Assembly (NCBI GenBank): GCA_036822055.1
Contig: DAISIK010000004.1
Span: forward strand, 57,529-121,528
DNA: 64,000 nucleotides
Origin: DAISIK01 sp036822055
GTDB lineage: Bacteria; Verrucomicrobiota; Verrucomicrobiia; Opitutales; Puniceicoccaceae
Direction of reading: 5' to 3'
The translations under genes were made by a program, and so were the position numbers. The notes under the pieces were generated by a model. It was given only the letters and a program-made list of their open reading frames with translations. It did not search any database and had not been told where the DNA came from. Shown here one piece after another: positions 42,256 through 50,023 of this stretch; the stretch's first letter is position 1, and the number at the start of each line of letters is the position of its first letter.

Positions 42256-43758
42256 CTAGGATGGCTTTGAGGTTAAGTGGTTGAACCGGGAAATGGCGGA
42301 CGACCAGGCTTCCTTTTCAGCAGGGAAGAATTCCTTGGGGGAAACGGAGCGTCGGATCAACTGACGCCCCTCGGCGAGGTCTTCTATCCGGCCATCGGCG
42401 AGGAGCTGGGCGAGGATGTTTCCATAGCCGGTGGCTTCCACAGGTCCAGCGATAATCGGGACTTGAAGGGCGTTGGCGGTGAATTGATTAAGAAGCTCAT
42501 CCTGACACCCCCCACCAACAATGTGAAGGGTGGGAGGAGGAGCGGGAGCGTACTGAATCAGCTTTTCCCAAACCTGTGCATAGCGGAGGGCAAGGCTCTC
42601 GTAGATGCACCGAATGATTTGGCCTTTGCTTTCTGGAATCGGTTGGCTGGTCTCGCGGCAAAAAGCTTGTATCCTTTCAGGCATGGGGCCGGGGGTACTG
42701 AAGCGGGGATCATCGGGATTGATCATGGAACGGAAGGCGGGCGACTGGTGGGCGAGAGGTGCCATGGACGCATAGTCGAGATCCTCACCGTGGCTTGCCC
42801 AGTCGCGCCTCGATTCCTGGAGGAGCCAGAGACCGCAAATGTTCTTGAGGAAGCGGATGGTTCCGCCGATCCCCATTTCGTTGGTGAAGGCATCGGCATG
42901 GGATTGATCATTGATGACGGGACTTGGCAGTTCGATCCCCATCAAAGACCAGGTACCGCTGGAAAGGTAAGCCGGGCATTTTTCGATGGATGGCACGGCG
43001 GCTACGGCGGAGGCAGTGTCGTGCCCGGCGATACTAGTGACCCCGGCCATTTGGAGCCCGGTGGTCTGCTGGGCGGCTTCCGTGAGGGGGCCGAGCGGGG
43101 TGCCGGGAAGGGTGACTTCGCGGAAGAGTTTGGCTGGGATGTCCAGCTTGGCGAGGAGATCGGCTTCCCACTGGCGGGTTCGGGGATTGAGGAGTTGGCT
43201 GGTGCTACAGATGCTGAGTTCCTGGCGCATTTGGCCGGTCAGCCAATAGCCGAAAAGATCGGGGAGAAAGAGCAGATGTTCGGCAGCCTTGAGGGCGGGG
43301 CTCTTTCGTTCAACTTCGGAGAGGAGCTGGAAGATCGAGTTGAAAAACATGAACTGGATGCCAGTTGCCTCGTAGATCCGGCGAAGACCGACGCGTTGAT
43401 CGGCAAGGTCGATCATGCCGTCGGTCCGGGAGTCCCGGTATTGGTAGGGGACGCCGAGGAGGCGCCCTTCGCGGTCGAGAAGGGCATAGTCCACGCCCCA
43501 GGTATCGATTCCAATGCTGACGGGCTGGCCCCGATAGCGTTGAGCGGCAATGCGAAGACCGGTGAGGAGATTTTGGTAAATTCCGGTAATGTCCCAATGC
43601 CATCCGTCGGGGAGCTGGATTGGTTGGTTCTCGAAGCGGTGGATCTCCTCAAGCTGAAGGGTGGAGCCGTCGTAGTGGGCAGCTAGGAGACGCCCACTGC
43701 CGGCGCCGAGATCGACGGCGAGGTAAACCTTTGATGAGTTGGGTTGGGGGGTTGTCAT
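42256..43758 (-). CDS. FGGY-family sugar kinase, rhamnulokinase/fuculokinase type
   Basis: The 500-residue protein starts YLAVDLGAGSGRLLAA, the phosphate-1 motif typical of RhaB. It has SIGIDTWGVDYALLD, TSIAGHDTASAVAAVP and YLSSGTWSLMG, and near the C-terminus LHIVGGGCQDELLNQFTANA. It phosphorylates L-rhamnulose or L-fuculose at C1. In this locus the isomerase is FucI and no rhamnose isomerase is present, so fuculose is a likely substrate even though the motifs look RhaB-like. The ATG at 43758 overlaps the deoR stop as ATGA, which fixes the start and indicates translational coupling. Confidence 0.9.
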   Translation of the reverse strand: MTTPQPNSSKVYLAVDLGAGSGRLLAAHYDGSTLQLEEIHRFENQPIQLPDGWHWDITGIYQNLLTGLRIAAQRYRGQPVSIGIDTWGVDYALLDREGRLLGVPYQYRDSRTDGMIDLADQRVGLRRIYEATGIQFMFFNSIFQLLSEVERKSPALKAAEHLLFLPDLFGYWLTGQMRQELSICSTSQLLNPRTRQWEADLLAKLDIPAKLFREVTLPGTPLGPLTEAAQQTTGLQMAGVTSIAGHDTASAVAAVPSIEKCPAYLSSGTWSLMGIELPSPVINDQSHADAFTNEMGIGGTIRFLKNICGLWLLQESRRDWASHGEDLDYASMAPLAHQSPAFRSMINPDDPRFSTPGPMPERIQAFCRETSQPIPESKGQIIRCIYESLALRYAQVWEKLIQYAPAPPPTLHIVGGGCQDELLNQFTANALQVPIIAGPVEATGYGNILAQLLADGRIEDLAEGRQLIRRSVSPKEFFPAEKEAWSSAISRFNHLTSKPS

Positions 43759-44519
43759 GATGGGGCAATGGTAACGGGGCATCCCTGGTCGCGCAATTGC
43801 TCGACAAATCCGGGATCGGCGCCATCGTCTGTAATGATTAGATGGATATCCCGAAGGCTAGCGAAAAAGTACTCTGAGTGGTGGTTGAGCTTGGTCGAGT
43901 CGACGAGCAGGACCACCCTTTGAGCGAGTTGGAGAAGGGTTTCTTTAAAGACGGCTTGTTGTTCGAAGCCCTCGCTGGGACCCCGGTGAAGGTCGAGGCC
44001 GATGCAGGAGACAAAGACGTAGTCGAGGTTGTGGCGGCGGAGCATGCCGTAGCTGTCGCCGCTGATGAAGGTATGGGTTTTCGAGTGGTAGGTGCCGCCG
44101 GTGGAGATGAGTTCAATTTCTTCGTAAGAAACAAGATGATCGAGCACGGCGTAGGCGTTGGTCAGGACGCGAAAGGGAAGGTCGGGAAGGATTTGGACCA
44201 AAGCAAAGGCGGTGGTGCTGCTGTCGAAGGCGTAGGTGCAGCCGGGTTTGATGAGGGGGAGGGCAGATTTGGCAATGGCCTCTTTTTTGGCAACCTCGAG
44301 CAAACGGCGCTCGGTAAATGAATGCAGCTTGGGCCGGCCGGTCAGGCTGCTGGCCCCGCCATGGATGCGGATGAGTTGTTTGTTTTCTGCCAGGATTTGC
44401 AGATCGCGCCGGATGGTTTCGTCGGTGACCTGAAATTGTTCTGCCAAATCAACGGTGCGGACCGAGCCCTGTTCGCCGAGCAGGTTGAGGATTTGGAGTT
44501 GGCGGTCAGGCGCTAACAT
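43755..44519 (-). CDS. DeoR-family transcriptional regulator
   Basis: The 254-residue protein has the DeoR N-terminal winged helix (RQLQILNLLGEQGSVRTVDLAEQFQVTDETIRRDLQ split between residues 5 and 41, then IRIHGG) and the C-terminal sugar-phosphate sensor domain (FDSSTTAFALVQ, STGGTYHSKTHTF, LLVDSTKL). Such regulators bind a sugar phosphate, here most simply fuculose- or rhamnulose-phosphate, and control sugar operons. It is the first gene of the leftward operon and lies 103 bases from the start of pduL, placing the likely operators in between. Confidence 0.93.
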   Translation of the reverse strand: MLAPDRQLQILNLLGEQGSVRTVDLAEQFQVTDETIRRDLQILAENKQLIRIHGGASSLTGRPKLHSFTERRLLEVAKKEAIAKSALPLIKPGCTYAFDSSTTAFALVQILPDLPFRVLTNAYAVLDHLVSYEEIELISTGGTYHSKTHTFISGDSYGMLRRHNLDYVFVSCIGLDLHRGPSEGFEQQAVFKETLLQLAQRVVLLVDSTKLNHHSEYFFASLRDIHLIITDDGADPGFVEQLRDQGCPVTIAPS

Positions 44520-44530
44520 TCCTGCGATCT

Positions 44531-44587
44531 TTTGAAATAGCCTGATTCAATGCAAGATTTATGTTGACTTGCTTGGATTATTTCAAA
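44531..44587. promoter_or_regulatory. Divergent promoter/operator region of the microcompartment locus
   Basis: TTTGAAATA (44531-44539) and TATTTCAAA (44579-44587) are perfect 9-base inverted half-sites 39 bases apart. Inside them GCAAG (44552-44556) and CTTGC (44568-44572) form a second, almost concentric inverted repeat. On the minus strand TTGAAA (44586-44581) followed 17 bases later by CATAAA (44563-44558) makes a reasonable promoter for deoR, with its -35 inside a half-site. For pduL, TTGACT (44564-44569) is a possible -35 but the -10 is weak. Binding by the DeoR protein is inferred. Confidence 0.5.
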
Positions 44588-44622
44588 GAAATCGGGTAAA
44601 AACCCACATTTCCACAGATTTC

Positions 44623-45321
44623 ATGAGACTCTCTCCCCACCATCGCAGCTTTGTTGAAGATTTGGTAAGGCAGAGTCTGGCCCGTAGTCGGGTTGGAGGT
44701 TCGCTGGAGAAAGGTTTGCTCGCTAGCCCAGGCGCCGTTCGGAGGGGGCCCAACCCCCTCGTGATCAACGTGAGTGCTCGGCACTGCCATTTGACTGAAG
44801 CCTCGGTGGAGGTGTTGTTTGGACCCGGGCATCGATTGAAGCCGAAAAAGTGGCTGTATCAGGAAGGTCAATACGCTGCCGAGGAATCGGTGACCTTGAT
44901 TGGTCCGCGCAGTCGGGTGATTTCTAATTTGCGCATTTTAGGTCCGTGCCGAAACTTTGACCAGGTTGAGCTGGCAGCGACCGATGCCATTTCGCTTGGC
45001 TTCGAGGTACCGGTGCGAAACTCTGGGGATATTACCGGAACCCCCGGTTGTATGCTGATGGGTCCCGCTGGTTTTCTCCGAATGGAATCCGGGGTTATCC
45101 GGGCGGCACCCCATGTCCACATGGCTCCAGAGGATGCAGCTTTTTACGGGGTCGAAAACAAATCCTTCATGAAGCTGGCGGTCGGCGGGGAGCTGGGGCT
45201 GACCTTTGACCGGATTTACGTCCGGGTCGATCCGTCTTTCAAACTTGAGGTACACATCGACACCGACGAAGGGAATGCCTGCGGCTTTAGTCCGGACAAG
45301 CCCTGTGAGCTCCGAAAGTAG
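44623..45321 (+). CDS. pduL: Phosphate acyltransferase PduL, microcompartment type
   Basis: The 232-residue enzyme carries both PduL domains: VNVSARHCHLT-type motif (INVSARHCHLTEASV, His54 and His56) and the second zinc segment RAAPHVHMAPEDA. Residues about 3-24 (SPHHRSFVEDLVRQSLARSR) form an amphipathic helix followed by a Gly-rich linker, the expected encapsulation peptide that directs the enzyme into the shell. It converts acyl-CoA plus phosphate to acyl-phosphate and recycles CoA for the aldehyde dehydrogenase. The ATG at 44623 is selected so that the encapsulation helix is at the very N-terminus. It is the first gene of the rightward operon. Confidence 0.94.
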   Translation: MRLSPHHRSFVEDLVRQSLARSRVGGSLEKGLLASPGAVRRGPNPLVINVSARHCHLTEASVEVLFGPGHRLKPKKWLYQEGQYAAEESVTLIGPRSRVISNLRILGPCRNFDQVELAATDAISLGFEVPVRNSGDITGTPGCMLMGPAGFLRMESGVIRAAPHVHMAPEDAAFYGVENKSFMKLAVGGELGLTFDRIYVRVDPSFKLEVHIDTDEGNACGFSPDKPCELRK

Positions 45322-45379
45322 GACTCCCCTGGATTTTTATCAACCGAATCTCCTAACCCACCCAATAAGCAAAACTATC

Positions 45380-45649
45380 ATGAGTGAATCTATCGGATTA
45401 ATCGAAACTAAGGGTCTGACCGGCTCTATTGAAGCGAGTGACGCCATGGCCAAGGCTGCTTCGGTAACCTTGGTCAAACAAATCTCCATTGGAGGGGGCT
45501 TCCTCACCGTGCTCGTCAAGGGCGACGTGGGCAGCGTAAAAGCGGCGGTCGAGGCGGGAGCCGAGGCTGCTACCCGCGTTGGAGAATTGGTGGCTGCCCA
45601 CGTCATCGCGAGGCCACATGATGACCTTTTGAAGTGCTTCGAAGCGTAA
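45380..45649 (+). CDS. BMC-H shell hexamer protein (first copy)
   Basis: The 89-residue single-BMC-domain protein starts SIGLIETKGLTGSIEASDAM and ends VAAHVIARPHDDLLK, as in PduA/EutM. The pore loop reads SIGGG where PduA has KIGSG. Hexamers tile the facets of the shell and their pore passes small substrates. It follows pduL by 58 bases and is 26 bases from the second copy. The start at 45380 is set by the family N-terminus; earlier in-frame codons overlap pduL. Confidence 0.96.
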   Translation: MSESIGLIETKGLTGSIEASDAMAKAASVTLVKQISIGGGFLTVLVKGDVGSVKAAVEAGAEAATRVGELVAAHVIARPHDDLLKCFEA

Positions 45650-45675
45650 ACTAAAAATCAGGGAGACAGATAAAA

Positions 45676-45954
45676 ATGGCAAAACAAGCAATTGGAATGA
45701 TTGAGTGCAAAGGGCTGGTAAGCCTGATGGAAGCCTCGGACGCAGCGCTCAAGTCTGCAGACGTAACCATGACTGGATACGAGAAGATCGGAAGTGGCCT
45801 GGTCACAGGATTTTTCACTGGCGATGTTGCGGCGGTCAAAGCAGCGGTAGATGCTGGAGCGGAAGCTGGACGAGCGGTTGGCGAAGTGATGGCTGTTCAG
45901 GTCATCCCTCGTCCTCACGACGATCTCGCCAAATTGGGCACCTGGATTGGCTGA
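45676..45954 (+). CDS. BMC-H shell hexamer protein (second copy)
   Basis: The 92-residue BMC-domain protein begins MAKQAIGMIECKGLVSLMEA. Its pore loop (GYEKIGSGLV) is the same as in PduA, and the family C-terminus VIPRPHDDLAK is intact. Position and sequence make it a facet hexamer with a PduA-like polar pore. It differs from the first copy at the pore and in the C-terminal tail (LGTWIG). An AGGGAGA-type ribosome-binding sequence lies ahead of its ATG. Confidence 0.96.
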   Translation: MAKQAIGMIECKGLVSLMEASDAALKSADVTMTGYEKIGSGLVTGFFTGDVAAVKAAVDAGAEAGRAVGEVMAVQVIPRPHDDLAKLGTWIG

Positions 45955-46041
45955 GGGGGATCAATCTGAACCCGGAGCCTGGCCGATCGATTTCATCCGC
46001 TCTCCGGTGACTTTTCTACCGTCTTGAAGCATCCACCTGGA

Positions 46042-47235
46042 ATGAAGATCCTGATCGCCAATCTCGGCTCCACCTCGTTCAAGTACCGCTTGTTCGAGAT
46101 GGGTAGTGCGGAAGCCGAGGAGCTGGCGGGGGGAGGTTTTGAGCGGGTTACCGATTACACGGAGTGCATTGACGGGATGCTGGAGCTCCTCCGGGAGAAG
46201 GGGTACCTGGCTGCTGGTGAGTCCCTGGGTGGAGTGGGATTTAAGACGGTGCTGGGGAAAGATCTGAGTGGTTGTGTGGTGGCGGATGAGAAGGTTCTGG
46301 AAGCCCTGGCGGGATTTGCCGCTATTGCCCCGGCCCACAACCCGGCCTATGCGGAAGGTATCCGGGCCTTCTCCAAGCGGATGCCGGAGGTGCCGCTGGT
46401 CGCGCTTTTTGAGACGGCTTTCTACCAATGGGTTTCTCCGGCCGCGGCGGCCTACGCCATCCCCGAGGAGTGGCGGAAGCTGGGGATCCGCCGGTACGGA
46501 TTCCACGGAGCTAGCCATAAGTTTGTGGCCGAGCGATCTGCTGAACTGATGGGCCACGGAAAGGTTGTGGAGCGCGTGCGCCGCCTCTATCTGGACGGCC
46601 CGGGAGAGTATGAAGGGGCTCCCCTGAGGGTCGTTTCCTGCCATCTCGGAGGGAGCAGTTCGGTTACCGGGATTCACAACGGGCTGGCCATTGGAACGAG
46701 TATGGGCTTCAGCCCGCAGAGCGGACTGCCCCAAAATAACCGGGTGGGAGACCTGGATGCCATGGCGCTCCCCTACGCCTGTCGGAAACTCGGGCTTTCG
46801 CTCGAGGAGGCGGAGCGCCAATTGACGAAAGAGAGTGGTCTGCTTGGCCTGTCGAGCGTGAGCAACGATCTACGTGATATCCGTGGCGCAGTGGCGAAGG
46901 GCGATGCTGGAGCGGCCCTCGCCGTAGAGGTCTTGATCGACAGCATTCGCAGCTGGGTCGGTTCGTTTTTCTTCAAGATGGGAGGCGCTGAGGCCATCGC
47001 CTTTACGGCGGGAATCGGTGAAAATGATTTTAACCTTCGAGCTTCCGTGTGCGCTGGTCTGGAAGAGTTGGGAATCGAGATCGACCCGGAGGCTAATGCG
47101 GCGACAACCCGGGGGAAAGAAGCATTCATCAGCACGAGGGACTCCCGAATCAAAGTTTTGGTCATTCCAGCCAATGAGGAGCTCGTCATCGCCCGCGAGG
47201 TCTTCCGCAAACTGCAGGGCGCCTCAGCTCACTAA
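46042..47235 (+). CDS. ackA: Acetate/propionate kinase family enzyme of the microcompartment locus
   Basis: This 397-residue ASKHA kinase has ILIANLGSTSFKYRL, APAHNPAYAEGI, YGFHGASHKFVAER, SCHLGGSSSV and the terminal IPANEELVIARE. It makes ATP from an acyl-phosphate, here probably lactyl-phosphate made by PduL. The segment that in typical AckA reads MGTRSGDIDP is LPQNNRVGDLDA here: the catalytic-site Arg is kept but its surroundings differ, which may reflect a lactyl instead of acetyl substrate. The ATG at 46042 is chosen as family members begin a few residues before the ILIANLGST strand. It interrupts the run of shell genes. Confidence 0.92.
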   Translation: MKILIANLGSTSFKYRLFEMGSAEAEELAGGGFERVTDYTECIDGMLELLREKGYLAAGESLGGVGFKTVLGKDLSGCVVADEKVLEALAGFAAIAPAHNPAYAEGIRAFSKRMPEVPLVALFETAFYQWVSPAAAAYAIPEEWRKLGIRRYGFHGASHKFVAERSAELMGHGKVVERVRRLYLDGPGEYEGAPLRVVSCHLGGSSSVTGIHNGLAIGTSMGFSPQSGLPQNNRVGDLDAMALPYACRKLGLSLEEAERQLTKESGLLGLSSVSNDLRDIRGAVAKGDAGAALAVEVLIDSIRSWVGSFFFKMGGAEAIAFTAGIGENDFNLRASVCAGLEELGIEIDPEANAATTRGKEAFISTRDSRIKVLVIPANEELVIAREVFRKLQGASAH

Positions 47236-47258
47236 TTATTTTCAACCCAAAAAATATC

Positions 47259-47567
47259 ATGGCAAAACAAGCAATAGGAATTCTGGAAACAAAGGGCCTG
47301 ATTGGTCTCGTCCAAGGCACTGATGCGATGCTCAAGGCAGCCAATGTCGAGCTCGCTGGTCCGATGAAAAGCATTGGCAATGCTCTGGTCAGTGCCGTCG
47401 TCACTGGTGATGTAGCAGCGGTAAACGCGGCCATCGAGGCAGGCGCCGAGGCGGCTGGTCGCCACGGAGAAGTGGTGAGTGCCCACGTGATTGCCAGACC
47501 GCATGAGGATGTCGAGATGGTGGTCCCTGCGCTCAAGGTGACTCCCCGCCGCACGGCTGTAAAGTAA
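47259..47567 (+). CDS. BMC-H shell hexamer protein (third copy)
   Basis: The 102-residue protein has the BMC core (AIGILETKGLIGLVQGTDAML, then GDVAAVNAAIEAGAEAA and SAHVIARPHEDVE). Its pore loop reads SIGNA, different from both other copies. A C-terminal extension of about 12 residues (PALKVTPRRTAVK) is basic and could line the inside of the shell. The first residues MAKQAIG repeat those of the second copy, suggesting duplication. It lies 23 bases after ackA and 6 before the next shell gene. Confidence 0.96.
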   Translation: MAKQAIGILETKGLIGLVQGTDAMLKAANVELAGPMKSIGNALVSAVVTGDVAAVNAAIEAGAEAAGRHGEVVSAHVIARPHEDVEMVVPALKVTPRRTAVK

Positions 47568-47573
47568 GCGCTG

Positions 47574-47888
47574 ATGTACCTCGGTAAAGTCATCGGCTCT
47601 GTCGTCTCGACCAAAAAGGACGAAAGCATGCGGGGGCGAAAGCTCCTGATTGTGCGGCCGATGTTAATCGACCCGGAGGATCCCAGTCGATTCAAGGCAG
47701 GCAGCAATACCATCGTTGCGATCGATACCCTGGGAGCGGGGGAGGGAGAGCTGGTAATGTTCGCCCAAGGCAGCTCGGCGCGACAGGCTGAGGGGCTCAA
47801 GCAGCTTCCGGTGGACGCGGCAATCATCGGATTGGTGGATACGGTGAGCATTGAGGGAAAGAAAACCTACCAAGCGAGAGATAACTAG
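47574..47888 (+). CDS. BMC-P shell pentamer protein (EutN/CcmL family, first copy)
   Basis: The 104-residue protein begins YLGKVIGSVVSTKKD, then RGRKLLIVRPM, TIVAIDTLGAGEGELVMFAQGSSAR and AIIGLVDTVSI, the standard EutN/CcmL pattern. Pentamers cap the vertices of the icosahedral shell. The segment between the second and third strands (LIDPEDPSRFKAGSN) is longer than in the copy at 49378. It is coupled closely to the BMC-H gene before it and the aldehyde dehydrogenase after it. Confidence 0.95.
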   Translation: MYLGKVIGSVVSTKKDESMRGRKLLIVRPMLIDPEDPSRFKAGSNTIVAIDTLGAGEGELVMFAQGSSARQAEGLKQLPVDAAIIGLVDTVSIEGKKTYQARDN

Positions 47889-47908
47889 AGATTTTAGAAC
47901 GAATAGCC

Positions 47909-49354
47909 ATGAGCCAGTTAAATGAATCTGCGATTCGAGACGTTGTCGCTGAAGTGATTGCCCAGCTCCGAGCCTCGGGAAAGCTGGAGACAAGCAGCCC
48001 AAAGATTGGAAAAGGGAAACGCCACGGAGTGTTTGAAGATGCCGCATCGGCCGCTAGAGCGGCTCGGAGCGGTTTTGAGCAACTATCCAAAAAGGGCTGG
48101 GCCGGACGCGCCAAGGTGGTCGAAATCGTGAAAACGATGTGTAGCCAAAAGTCTGAGACGTGGGGCAAGCTCGAGTTTGAGGAGACGAAGATCGGACGTC
48201 TCGAGCACAAGATCGCGAAACTGGAAGGGATAAAGAATGTCCTCGGGACTGAGTATTTGACGCCCCACGGGATGAGTGGCGATGCGGGGATCACGATGGA
48301 TGAATCGGCTCCCTGGGGAGTGGTTGGTTGCATCACTCCGGTGACCCACTCGATCCCGACCATTTCAGGAAATATCGTCAATATTGTGGCGGCTGGGAAT
48401 GCGGTGGTTTTCAATCCACACCCCGGCGGGGCAGCCTGCGCGGCAACAGCGATTGAGGCCTTCAATGAGGCGATCGAGGCGGCCTTGGGAATCACCAATC
48501 TGATTTGCACCGTTGAGAAGCCCTCCCTCGAATCCTTCAACGAACTCTGTGCCTCGGAGGATATCAATTTGCTTTGCATCACTGGCGGACCAGCGGTGGT
48601 GGCAGCAGCGATGAAGACGGGAAAGCGGGCTCTCTGTGCCGGACCGGGAAATCCGCCGGTAGTGGTCGATGATTGCTCGGCTCTCGATTTTAACAAAGTT
48701 GCGCGGGACATCATCTTTGGCGGGGGGTTCGATAACAACCTCCTCTGCATTGGTGAAAAGCAGATTTTTGCGGTTGGTGCTGCTTATGAAAAAATCCGCG
48801 AGGCTCTGGCCAGGCAGGGTGCAGTAATGCTTAATGGCCAGCAAACGGAAGCCATCAAACGGGAGGTTTTTGACATCAAAGACGGCGGCGGGGGCTGTTC
48901 CCATGCGGTCTTGAACCGCAAATACGTGGGAGCGGATGCGGCGGTTCTCGGCAAGCTCGCCGGATTGAATTTGGATCCCCGGGTGGAAATGTTGATAGCC
49001 GAAACGGAGGCGGATGATCTTTTTGTGGAAGAGGAGCAGATGATGCCCCTTCTCCCCCTGGTCCGGACCAGCTCCTTCGCAGAAGCCGTCAGCCTGGCCA
49101 AGGAGTCGGAACATAACTACAAACATTCGGCCATGGTTCACACCATGAATGTTTCGAATATGACCCTGATGGCGAGGGCAATGGACACCAGCATCTTCGT
49201 CAAGAACGGACCTTGCACGGCTGGCTTGGGCATGGGTGGCGAAGGCTACATTTCATTCTCCATCGCAACGACCACTGGTGAGGGAATCACCACGCCACGG
49301 ACTTTTACCCGCTTCCGTCGCTGCACGCTGGTGGATCAGCTCAACCTCTTCTAG
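47909..49354 (+). CDS. pduP: CoA-acylating aldehyde dehydrogenase (PduP-like) of the microcompartment
   Basis: The 481-residue enzyme has PWGVVGCITPVTHSIPT, FNPHPGGAACA, ITGGPAVVAAAM and the nucleophile Cys280 in NNLLCIGEKQ. Residues 5-22 (NESAIRDVVAEVIAQLRA) form an amphipathic helix joined by a short polar linker, the encapsulation peptide of BMC aldehyde dehydrogenases. It oxidises an aldehyde with NAD+ and CoA to acyl-CoA; with the aldolase here the aldehyde is lactaldehyde. The position between BMC-P genes confirms the shell association. The NADH it makes must be reoxidised, which makes the malate dehydrogenase gene downstream notable. Confidence 0.94.
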   Translation: MSQLNESAIRDVVAEVIAQLRASGKLETSSPKIGKGKRHGVFEDAASAARAARSGFEQLSKKGWAGRAKVVEIVKTMCSQKSETWGKLEFEETKIGRLEHKIAKLEGIKNVLGTEYLTPHGMSGDAGITMDESAPWGVVGCITPVTHSIPTISGNIVNIVAAGNAVVFNPHPGGAACAATAIEAFNEAIEAALGITNLICTVEKPSLESFNELCASEDINLLCITGGPAVVAAAMKTGKRALCAGPGNPPVVVDDCSALDFNKVARDIIFGGGFDNNLLCIGEKQIFAVGAAYEKIREALARQGAVMLNGQQTEAIKREVFDIKDGGGGCSHAVLNRKYVGADAAVLGKLAGLNLDPRVEMLIAETEADDLFVEEEQMMPLLPLVRTSSFAEAVSLAKESEHNYKHSAMVHTMNVSNMTLMARAMDTSIFVKNGPCTAGLGMGGEGYISFSIATTTGEGITTPRTFTRFRRCTLVDQLNLF

Positions 49355-49377
49355 AGAGGGGTCATTTTCAGAAAGCG

Positions 49378-49638
49378 ATGATCCTTGCACGCGTAGATGG
49401 CCATGTGGTGATCGGTCACGGCCATGCCAGCCTCAGGGGCCAGAAGATCGTCCTCTGCAGCCCGGTTGACGAGGAAGGAAAGGTTACGGGCGGACCATTG
49501 GCGGCCATCGATCCGATCGGGGCCGGGCTTCATGCGCTGGTCTTCATCACTACTGATGGGTCCTGGACTCAGGATAGTTTGAAGGACGAGCACTCCCCGA
49601 TACGCAACCAGGTTATGGGTTTGATTGACGCGCGATGA
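49378..49638 (+). CDS. BMC-P shell pentamer protein (second copy)
   Basis: This 86-residue EutN/CcmL-family protein (ILARVDGHVVIGHGHASLRGQKIVL split by a short turn, then PLAAIDPIGAGLHALVFITTDGS and NQVMGLIDAR) has the compact form of the fold. Its stop codon overlaps the ATG of the next BMC-P gene as ATGA, so both are translated together. The N-terminal strand has diverged more than in the other two copies, suggesting a distinct vertex role. Confidence 0.93.
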   Translation: MILARVDGHVVIGHGHASLRGQKIVLCSPVDEEGKVTGGPLAAIDPIGAGLHALVFITTDGSWTQDSLKDEHSPIRNQVMGLIDAR

Positions 49639-49943
49639 AGGTTGGAAGGGTGATTGGAACGGTAACCTTGAGTCATGCTGATTCCGGCCTGCGGGGAGGG
49701 CGCCTTGTCCTGGTGTCACCCCAGGGGGCGGAGGAGTTGTCTGGAGTCAACCCATCCGGCTATTCGACGGGATCCACCCTGGTAGCCTACGATAATTTTG
49801 GGGCGGGGAGCGGAGACCTGATTCTCTATGTGGAGGGGGCGGAGGCCATGCAACCCTTTGATTACCGGACGCCCCTTGATGCCATTTGCGTGGCCCTGAT
49901 TGATACCCTGAGGTACGAGCCGCCGCCGTTGGCTGTCGCCTGA
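49635..49943 (+). CDS. BMC-P shell pentamer protein (third copy)
   Basis: The 102-residue EutN/CcmL-family protein reads KVGRVIGTVTLSHADSGLRGG, then LVLVSPQGAEEL, STLVAYDNFGAGSGDLILYVEGAEA and AICVALIDTL. It resembles the first copy in having an extended loop between strands. Three different BMC-P genes with no BMC-T gene is the pattern known for PVM-type loci. It ends 80 bases ahead of the aldolase gene. Confidence 0.94.
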   Translation: MKVGRVIGTVTLSHADSGLRGGRLVLVSPQGAEELSGVNPSGYSTGSTLVAYDNFGAGSGDLILYVEGAEAMQPFDYRTPLDAICVALIDTLRYEPPPLAVA

Positions 49944-50023
49944 TGTCGCGCATGGACCCCACAAGACTGACTTTCCCACAATCCTAATCTTCGGAAGACA
50001 AACCGAACCAATTCCCATCCAAA

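Noticed and set aside
42277..43686. 469-codon open frame on the plus strand opposite the sugar kinase gene
   Set aside because: Same reason: antisense of a gene with complete FGGY motifs, produced by high-GC codon bias.
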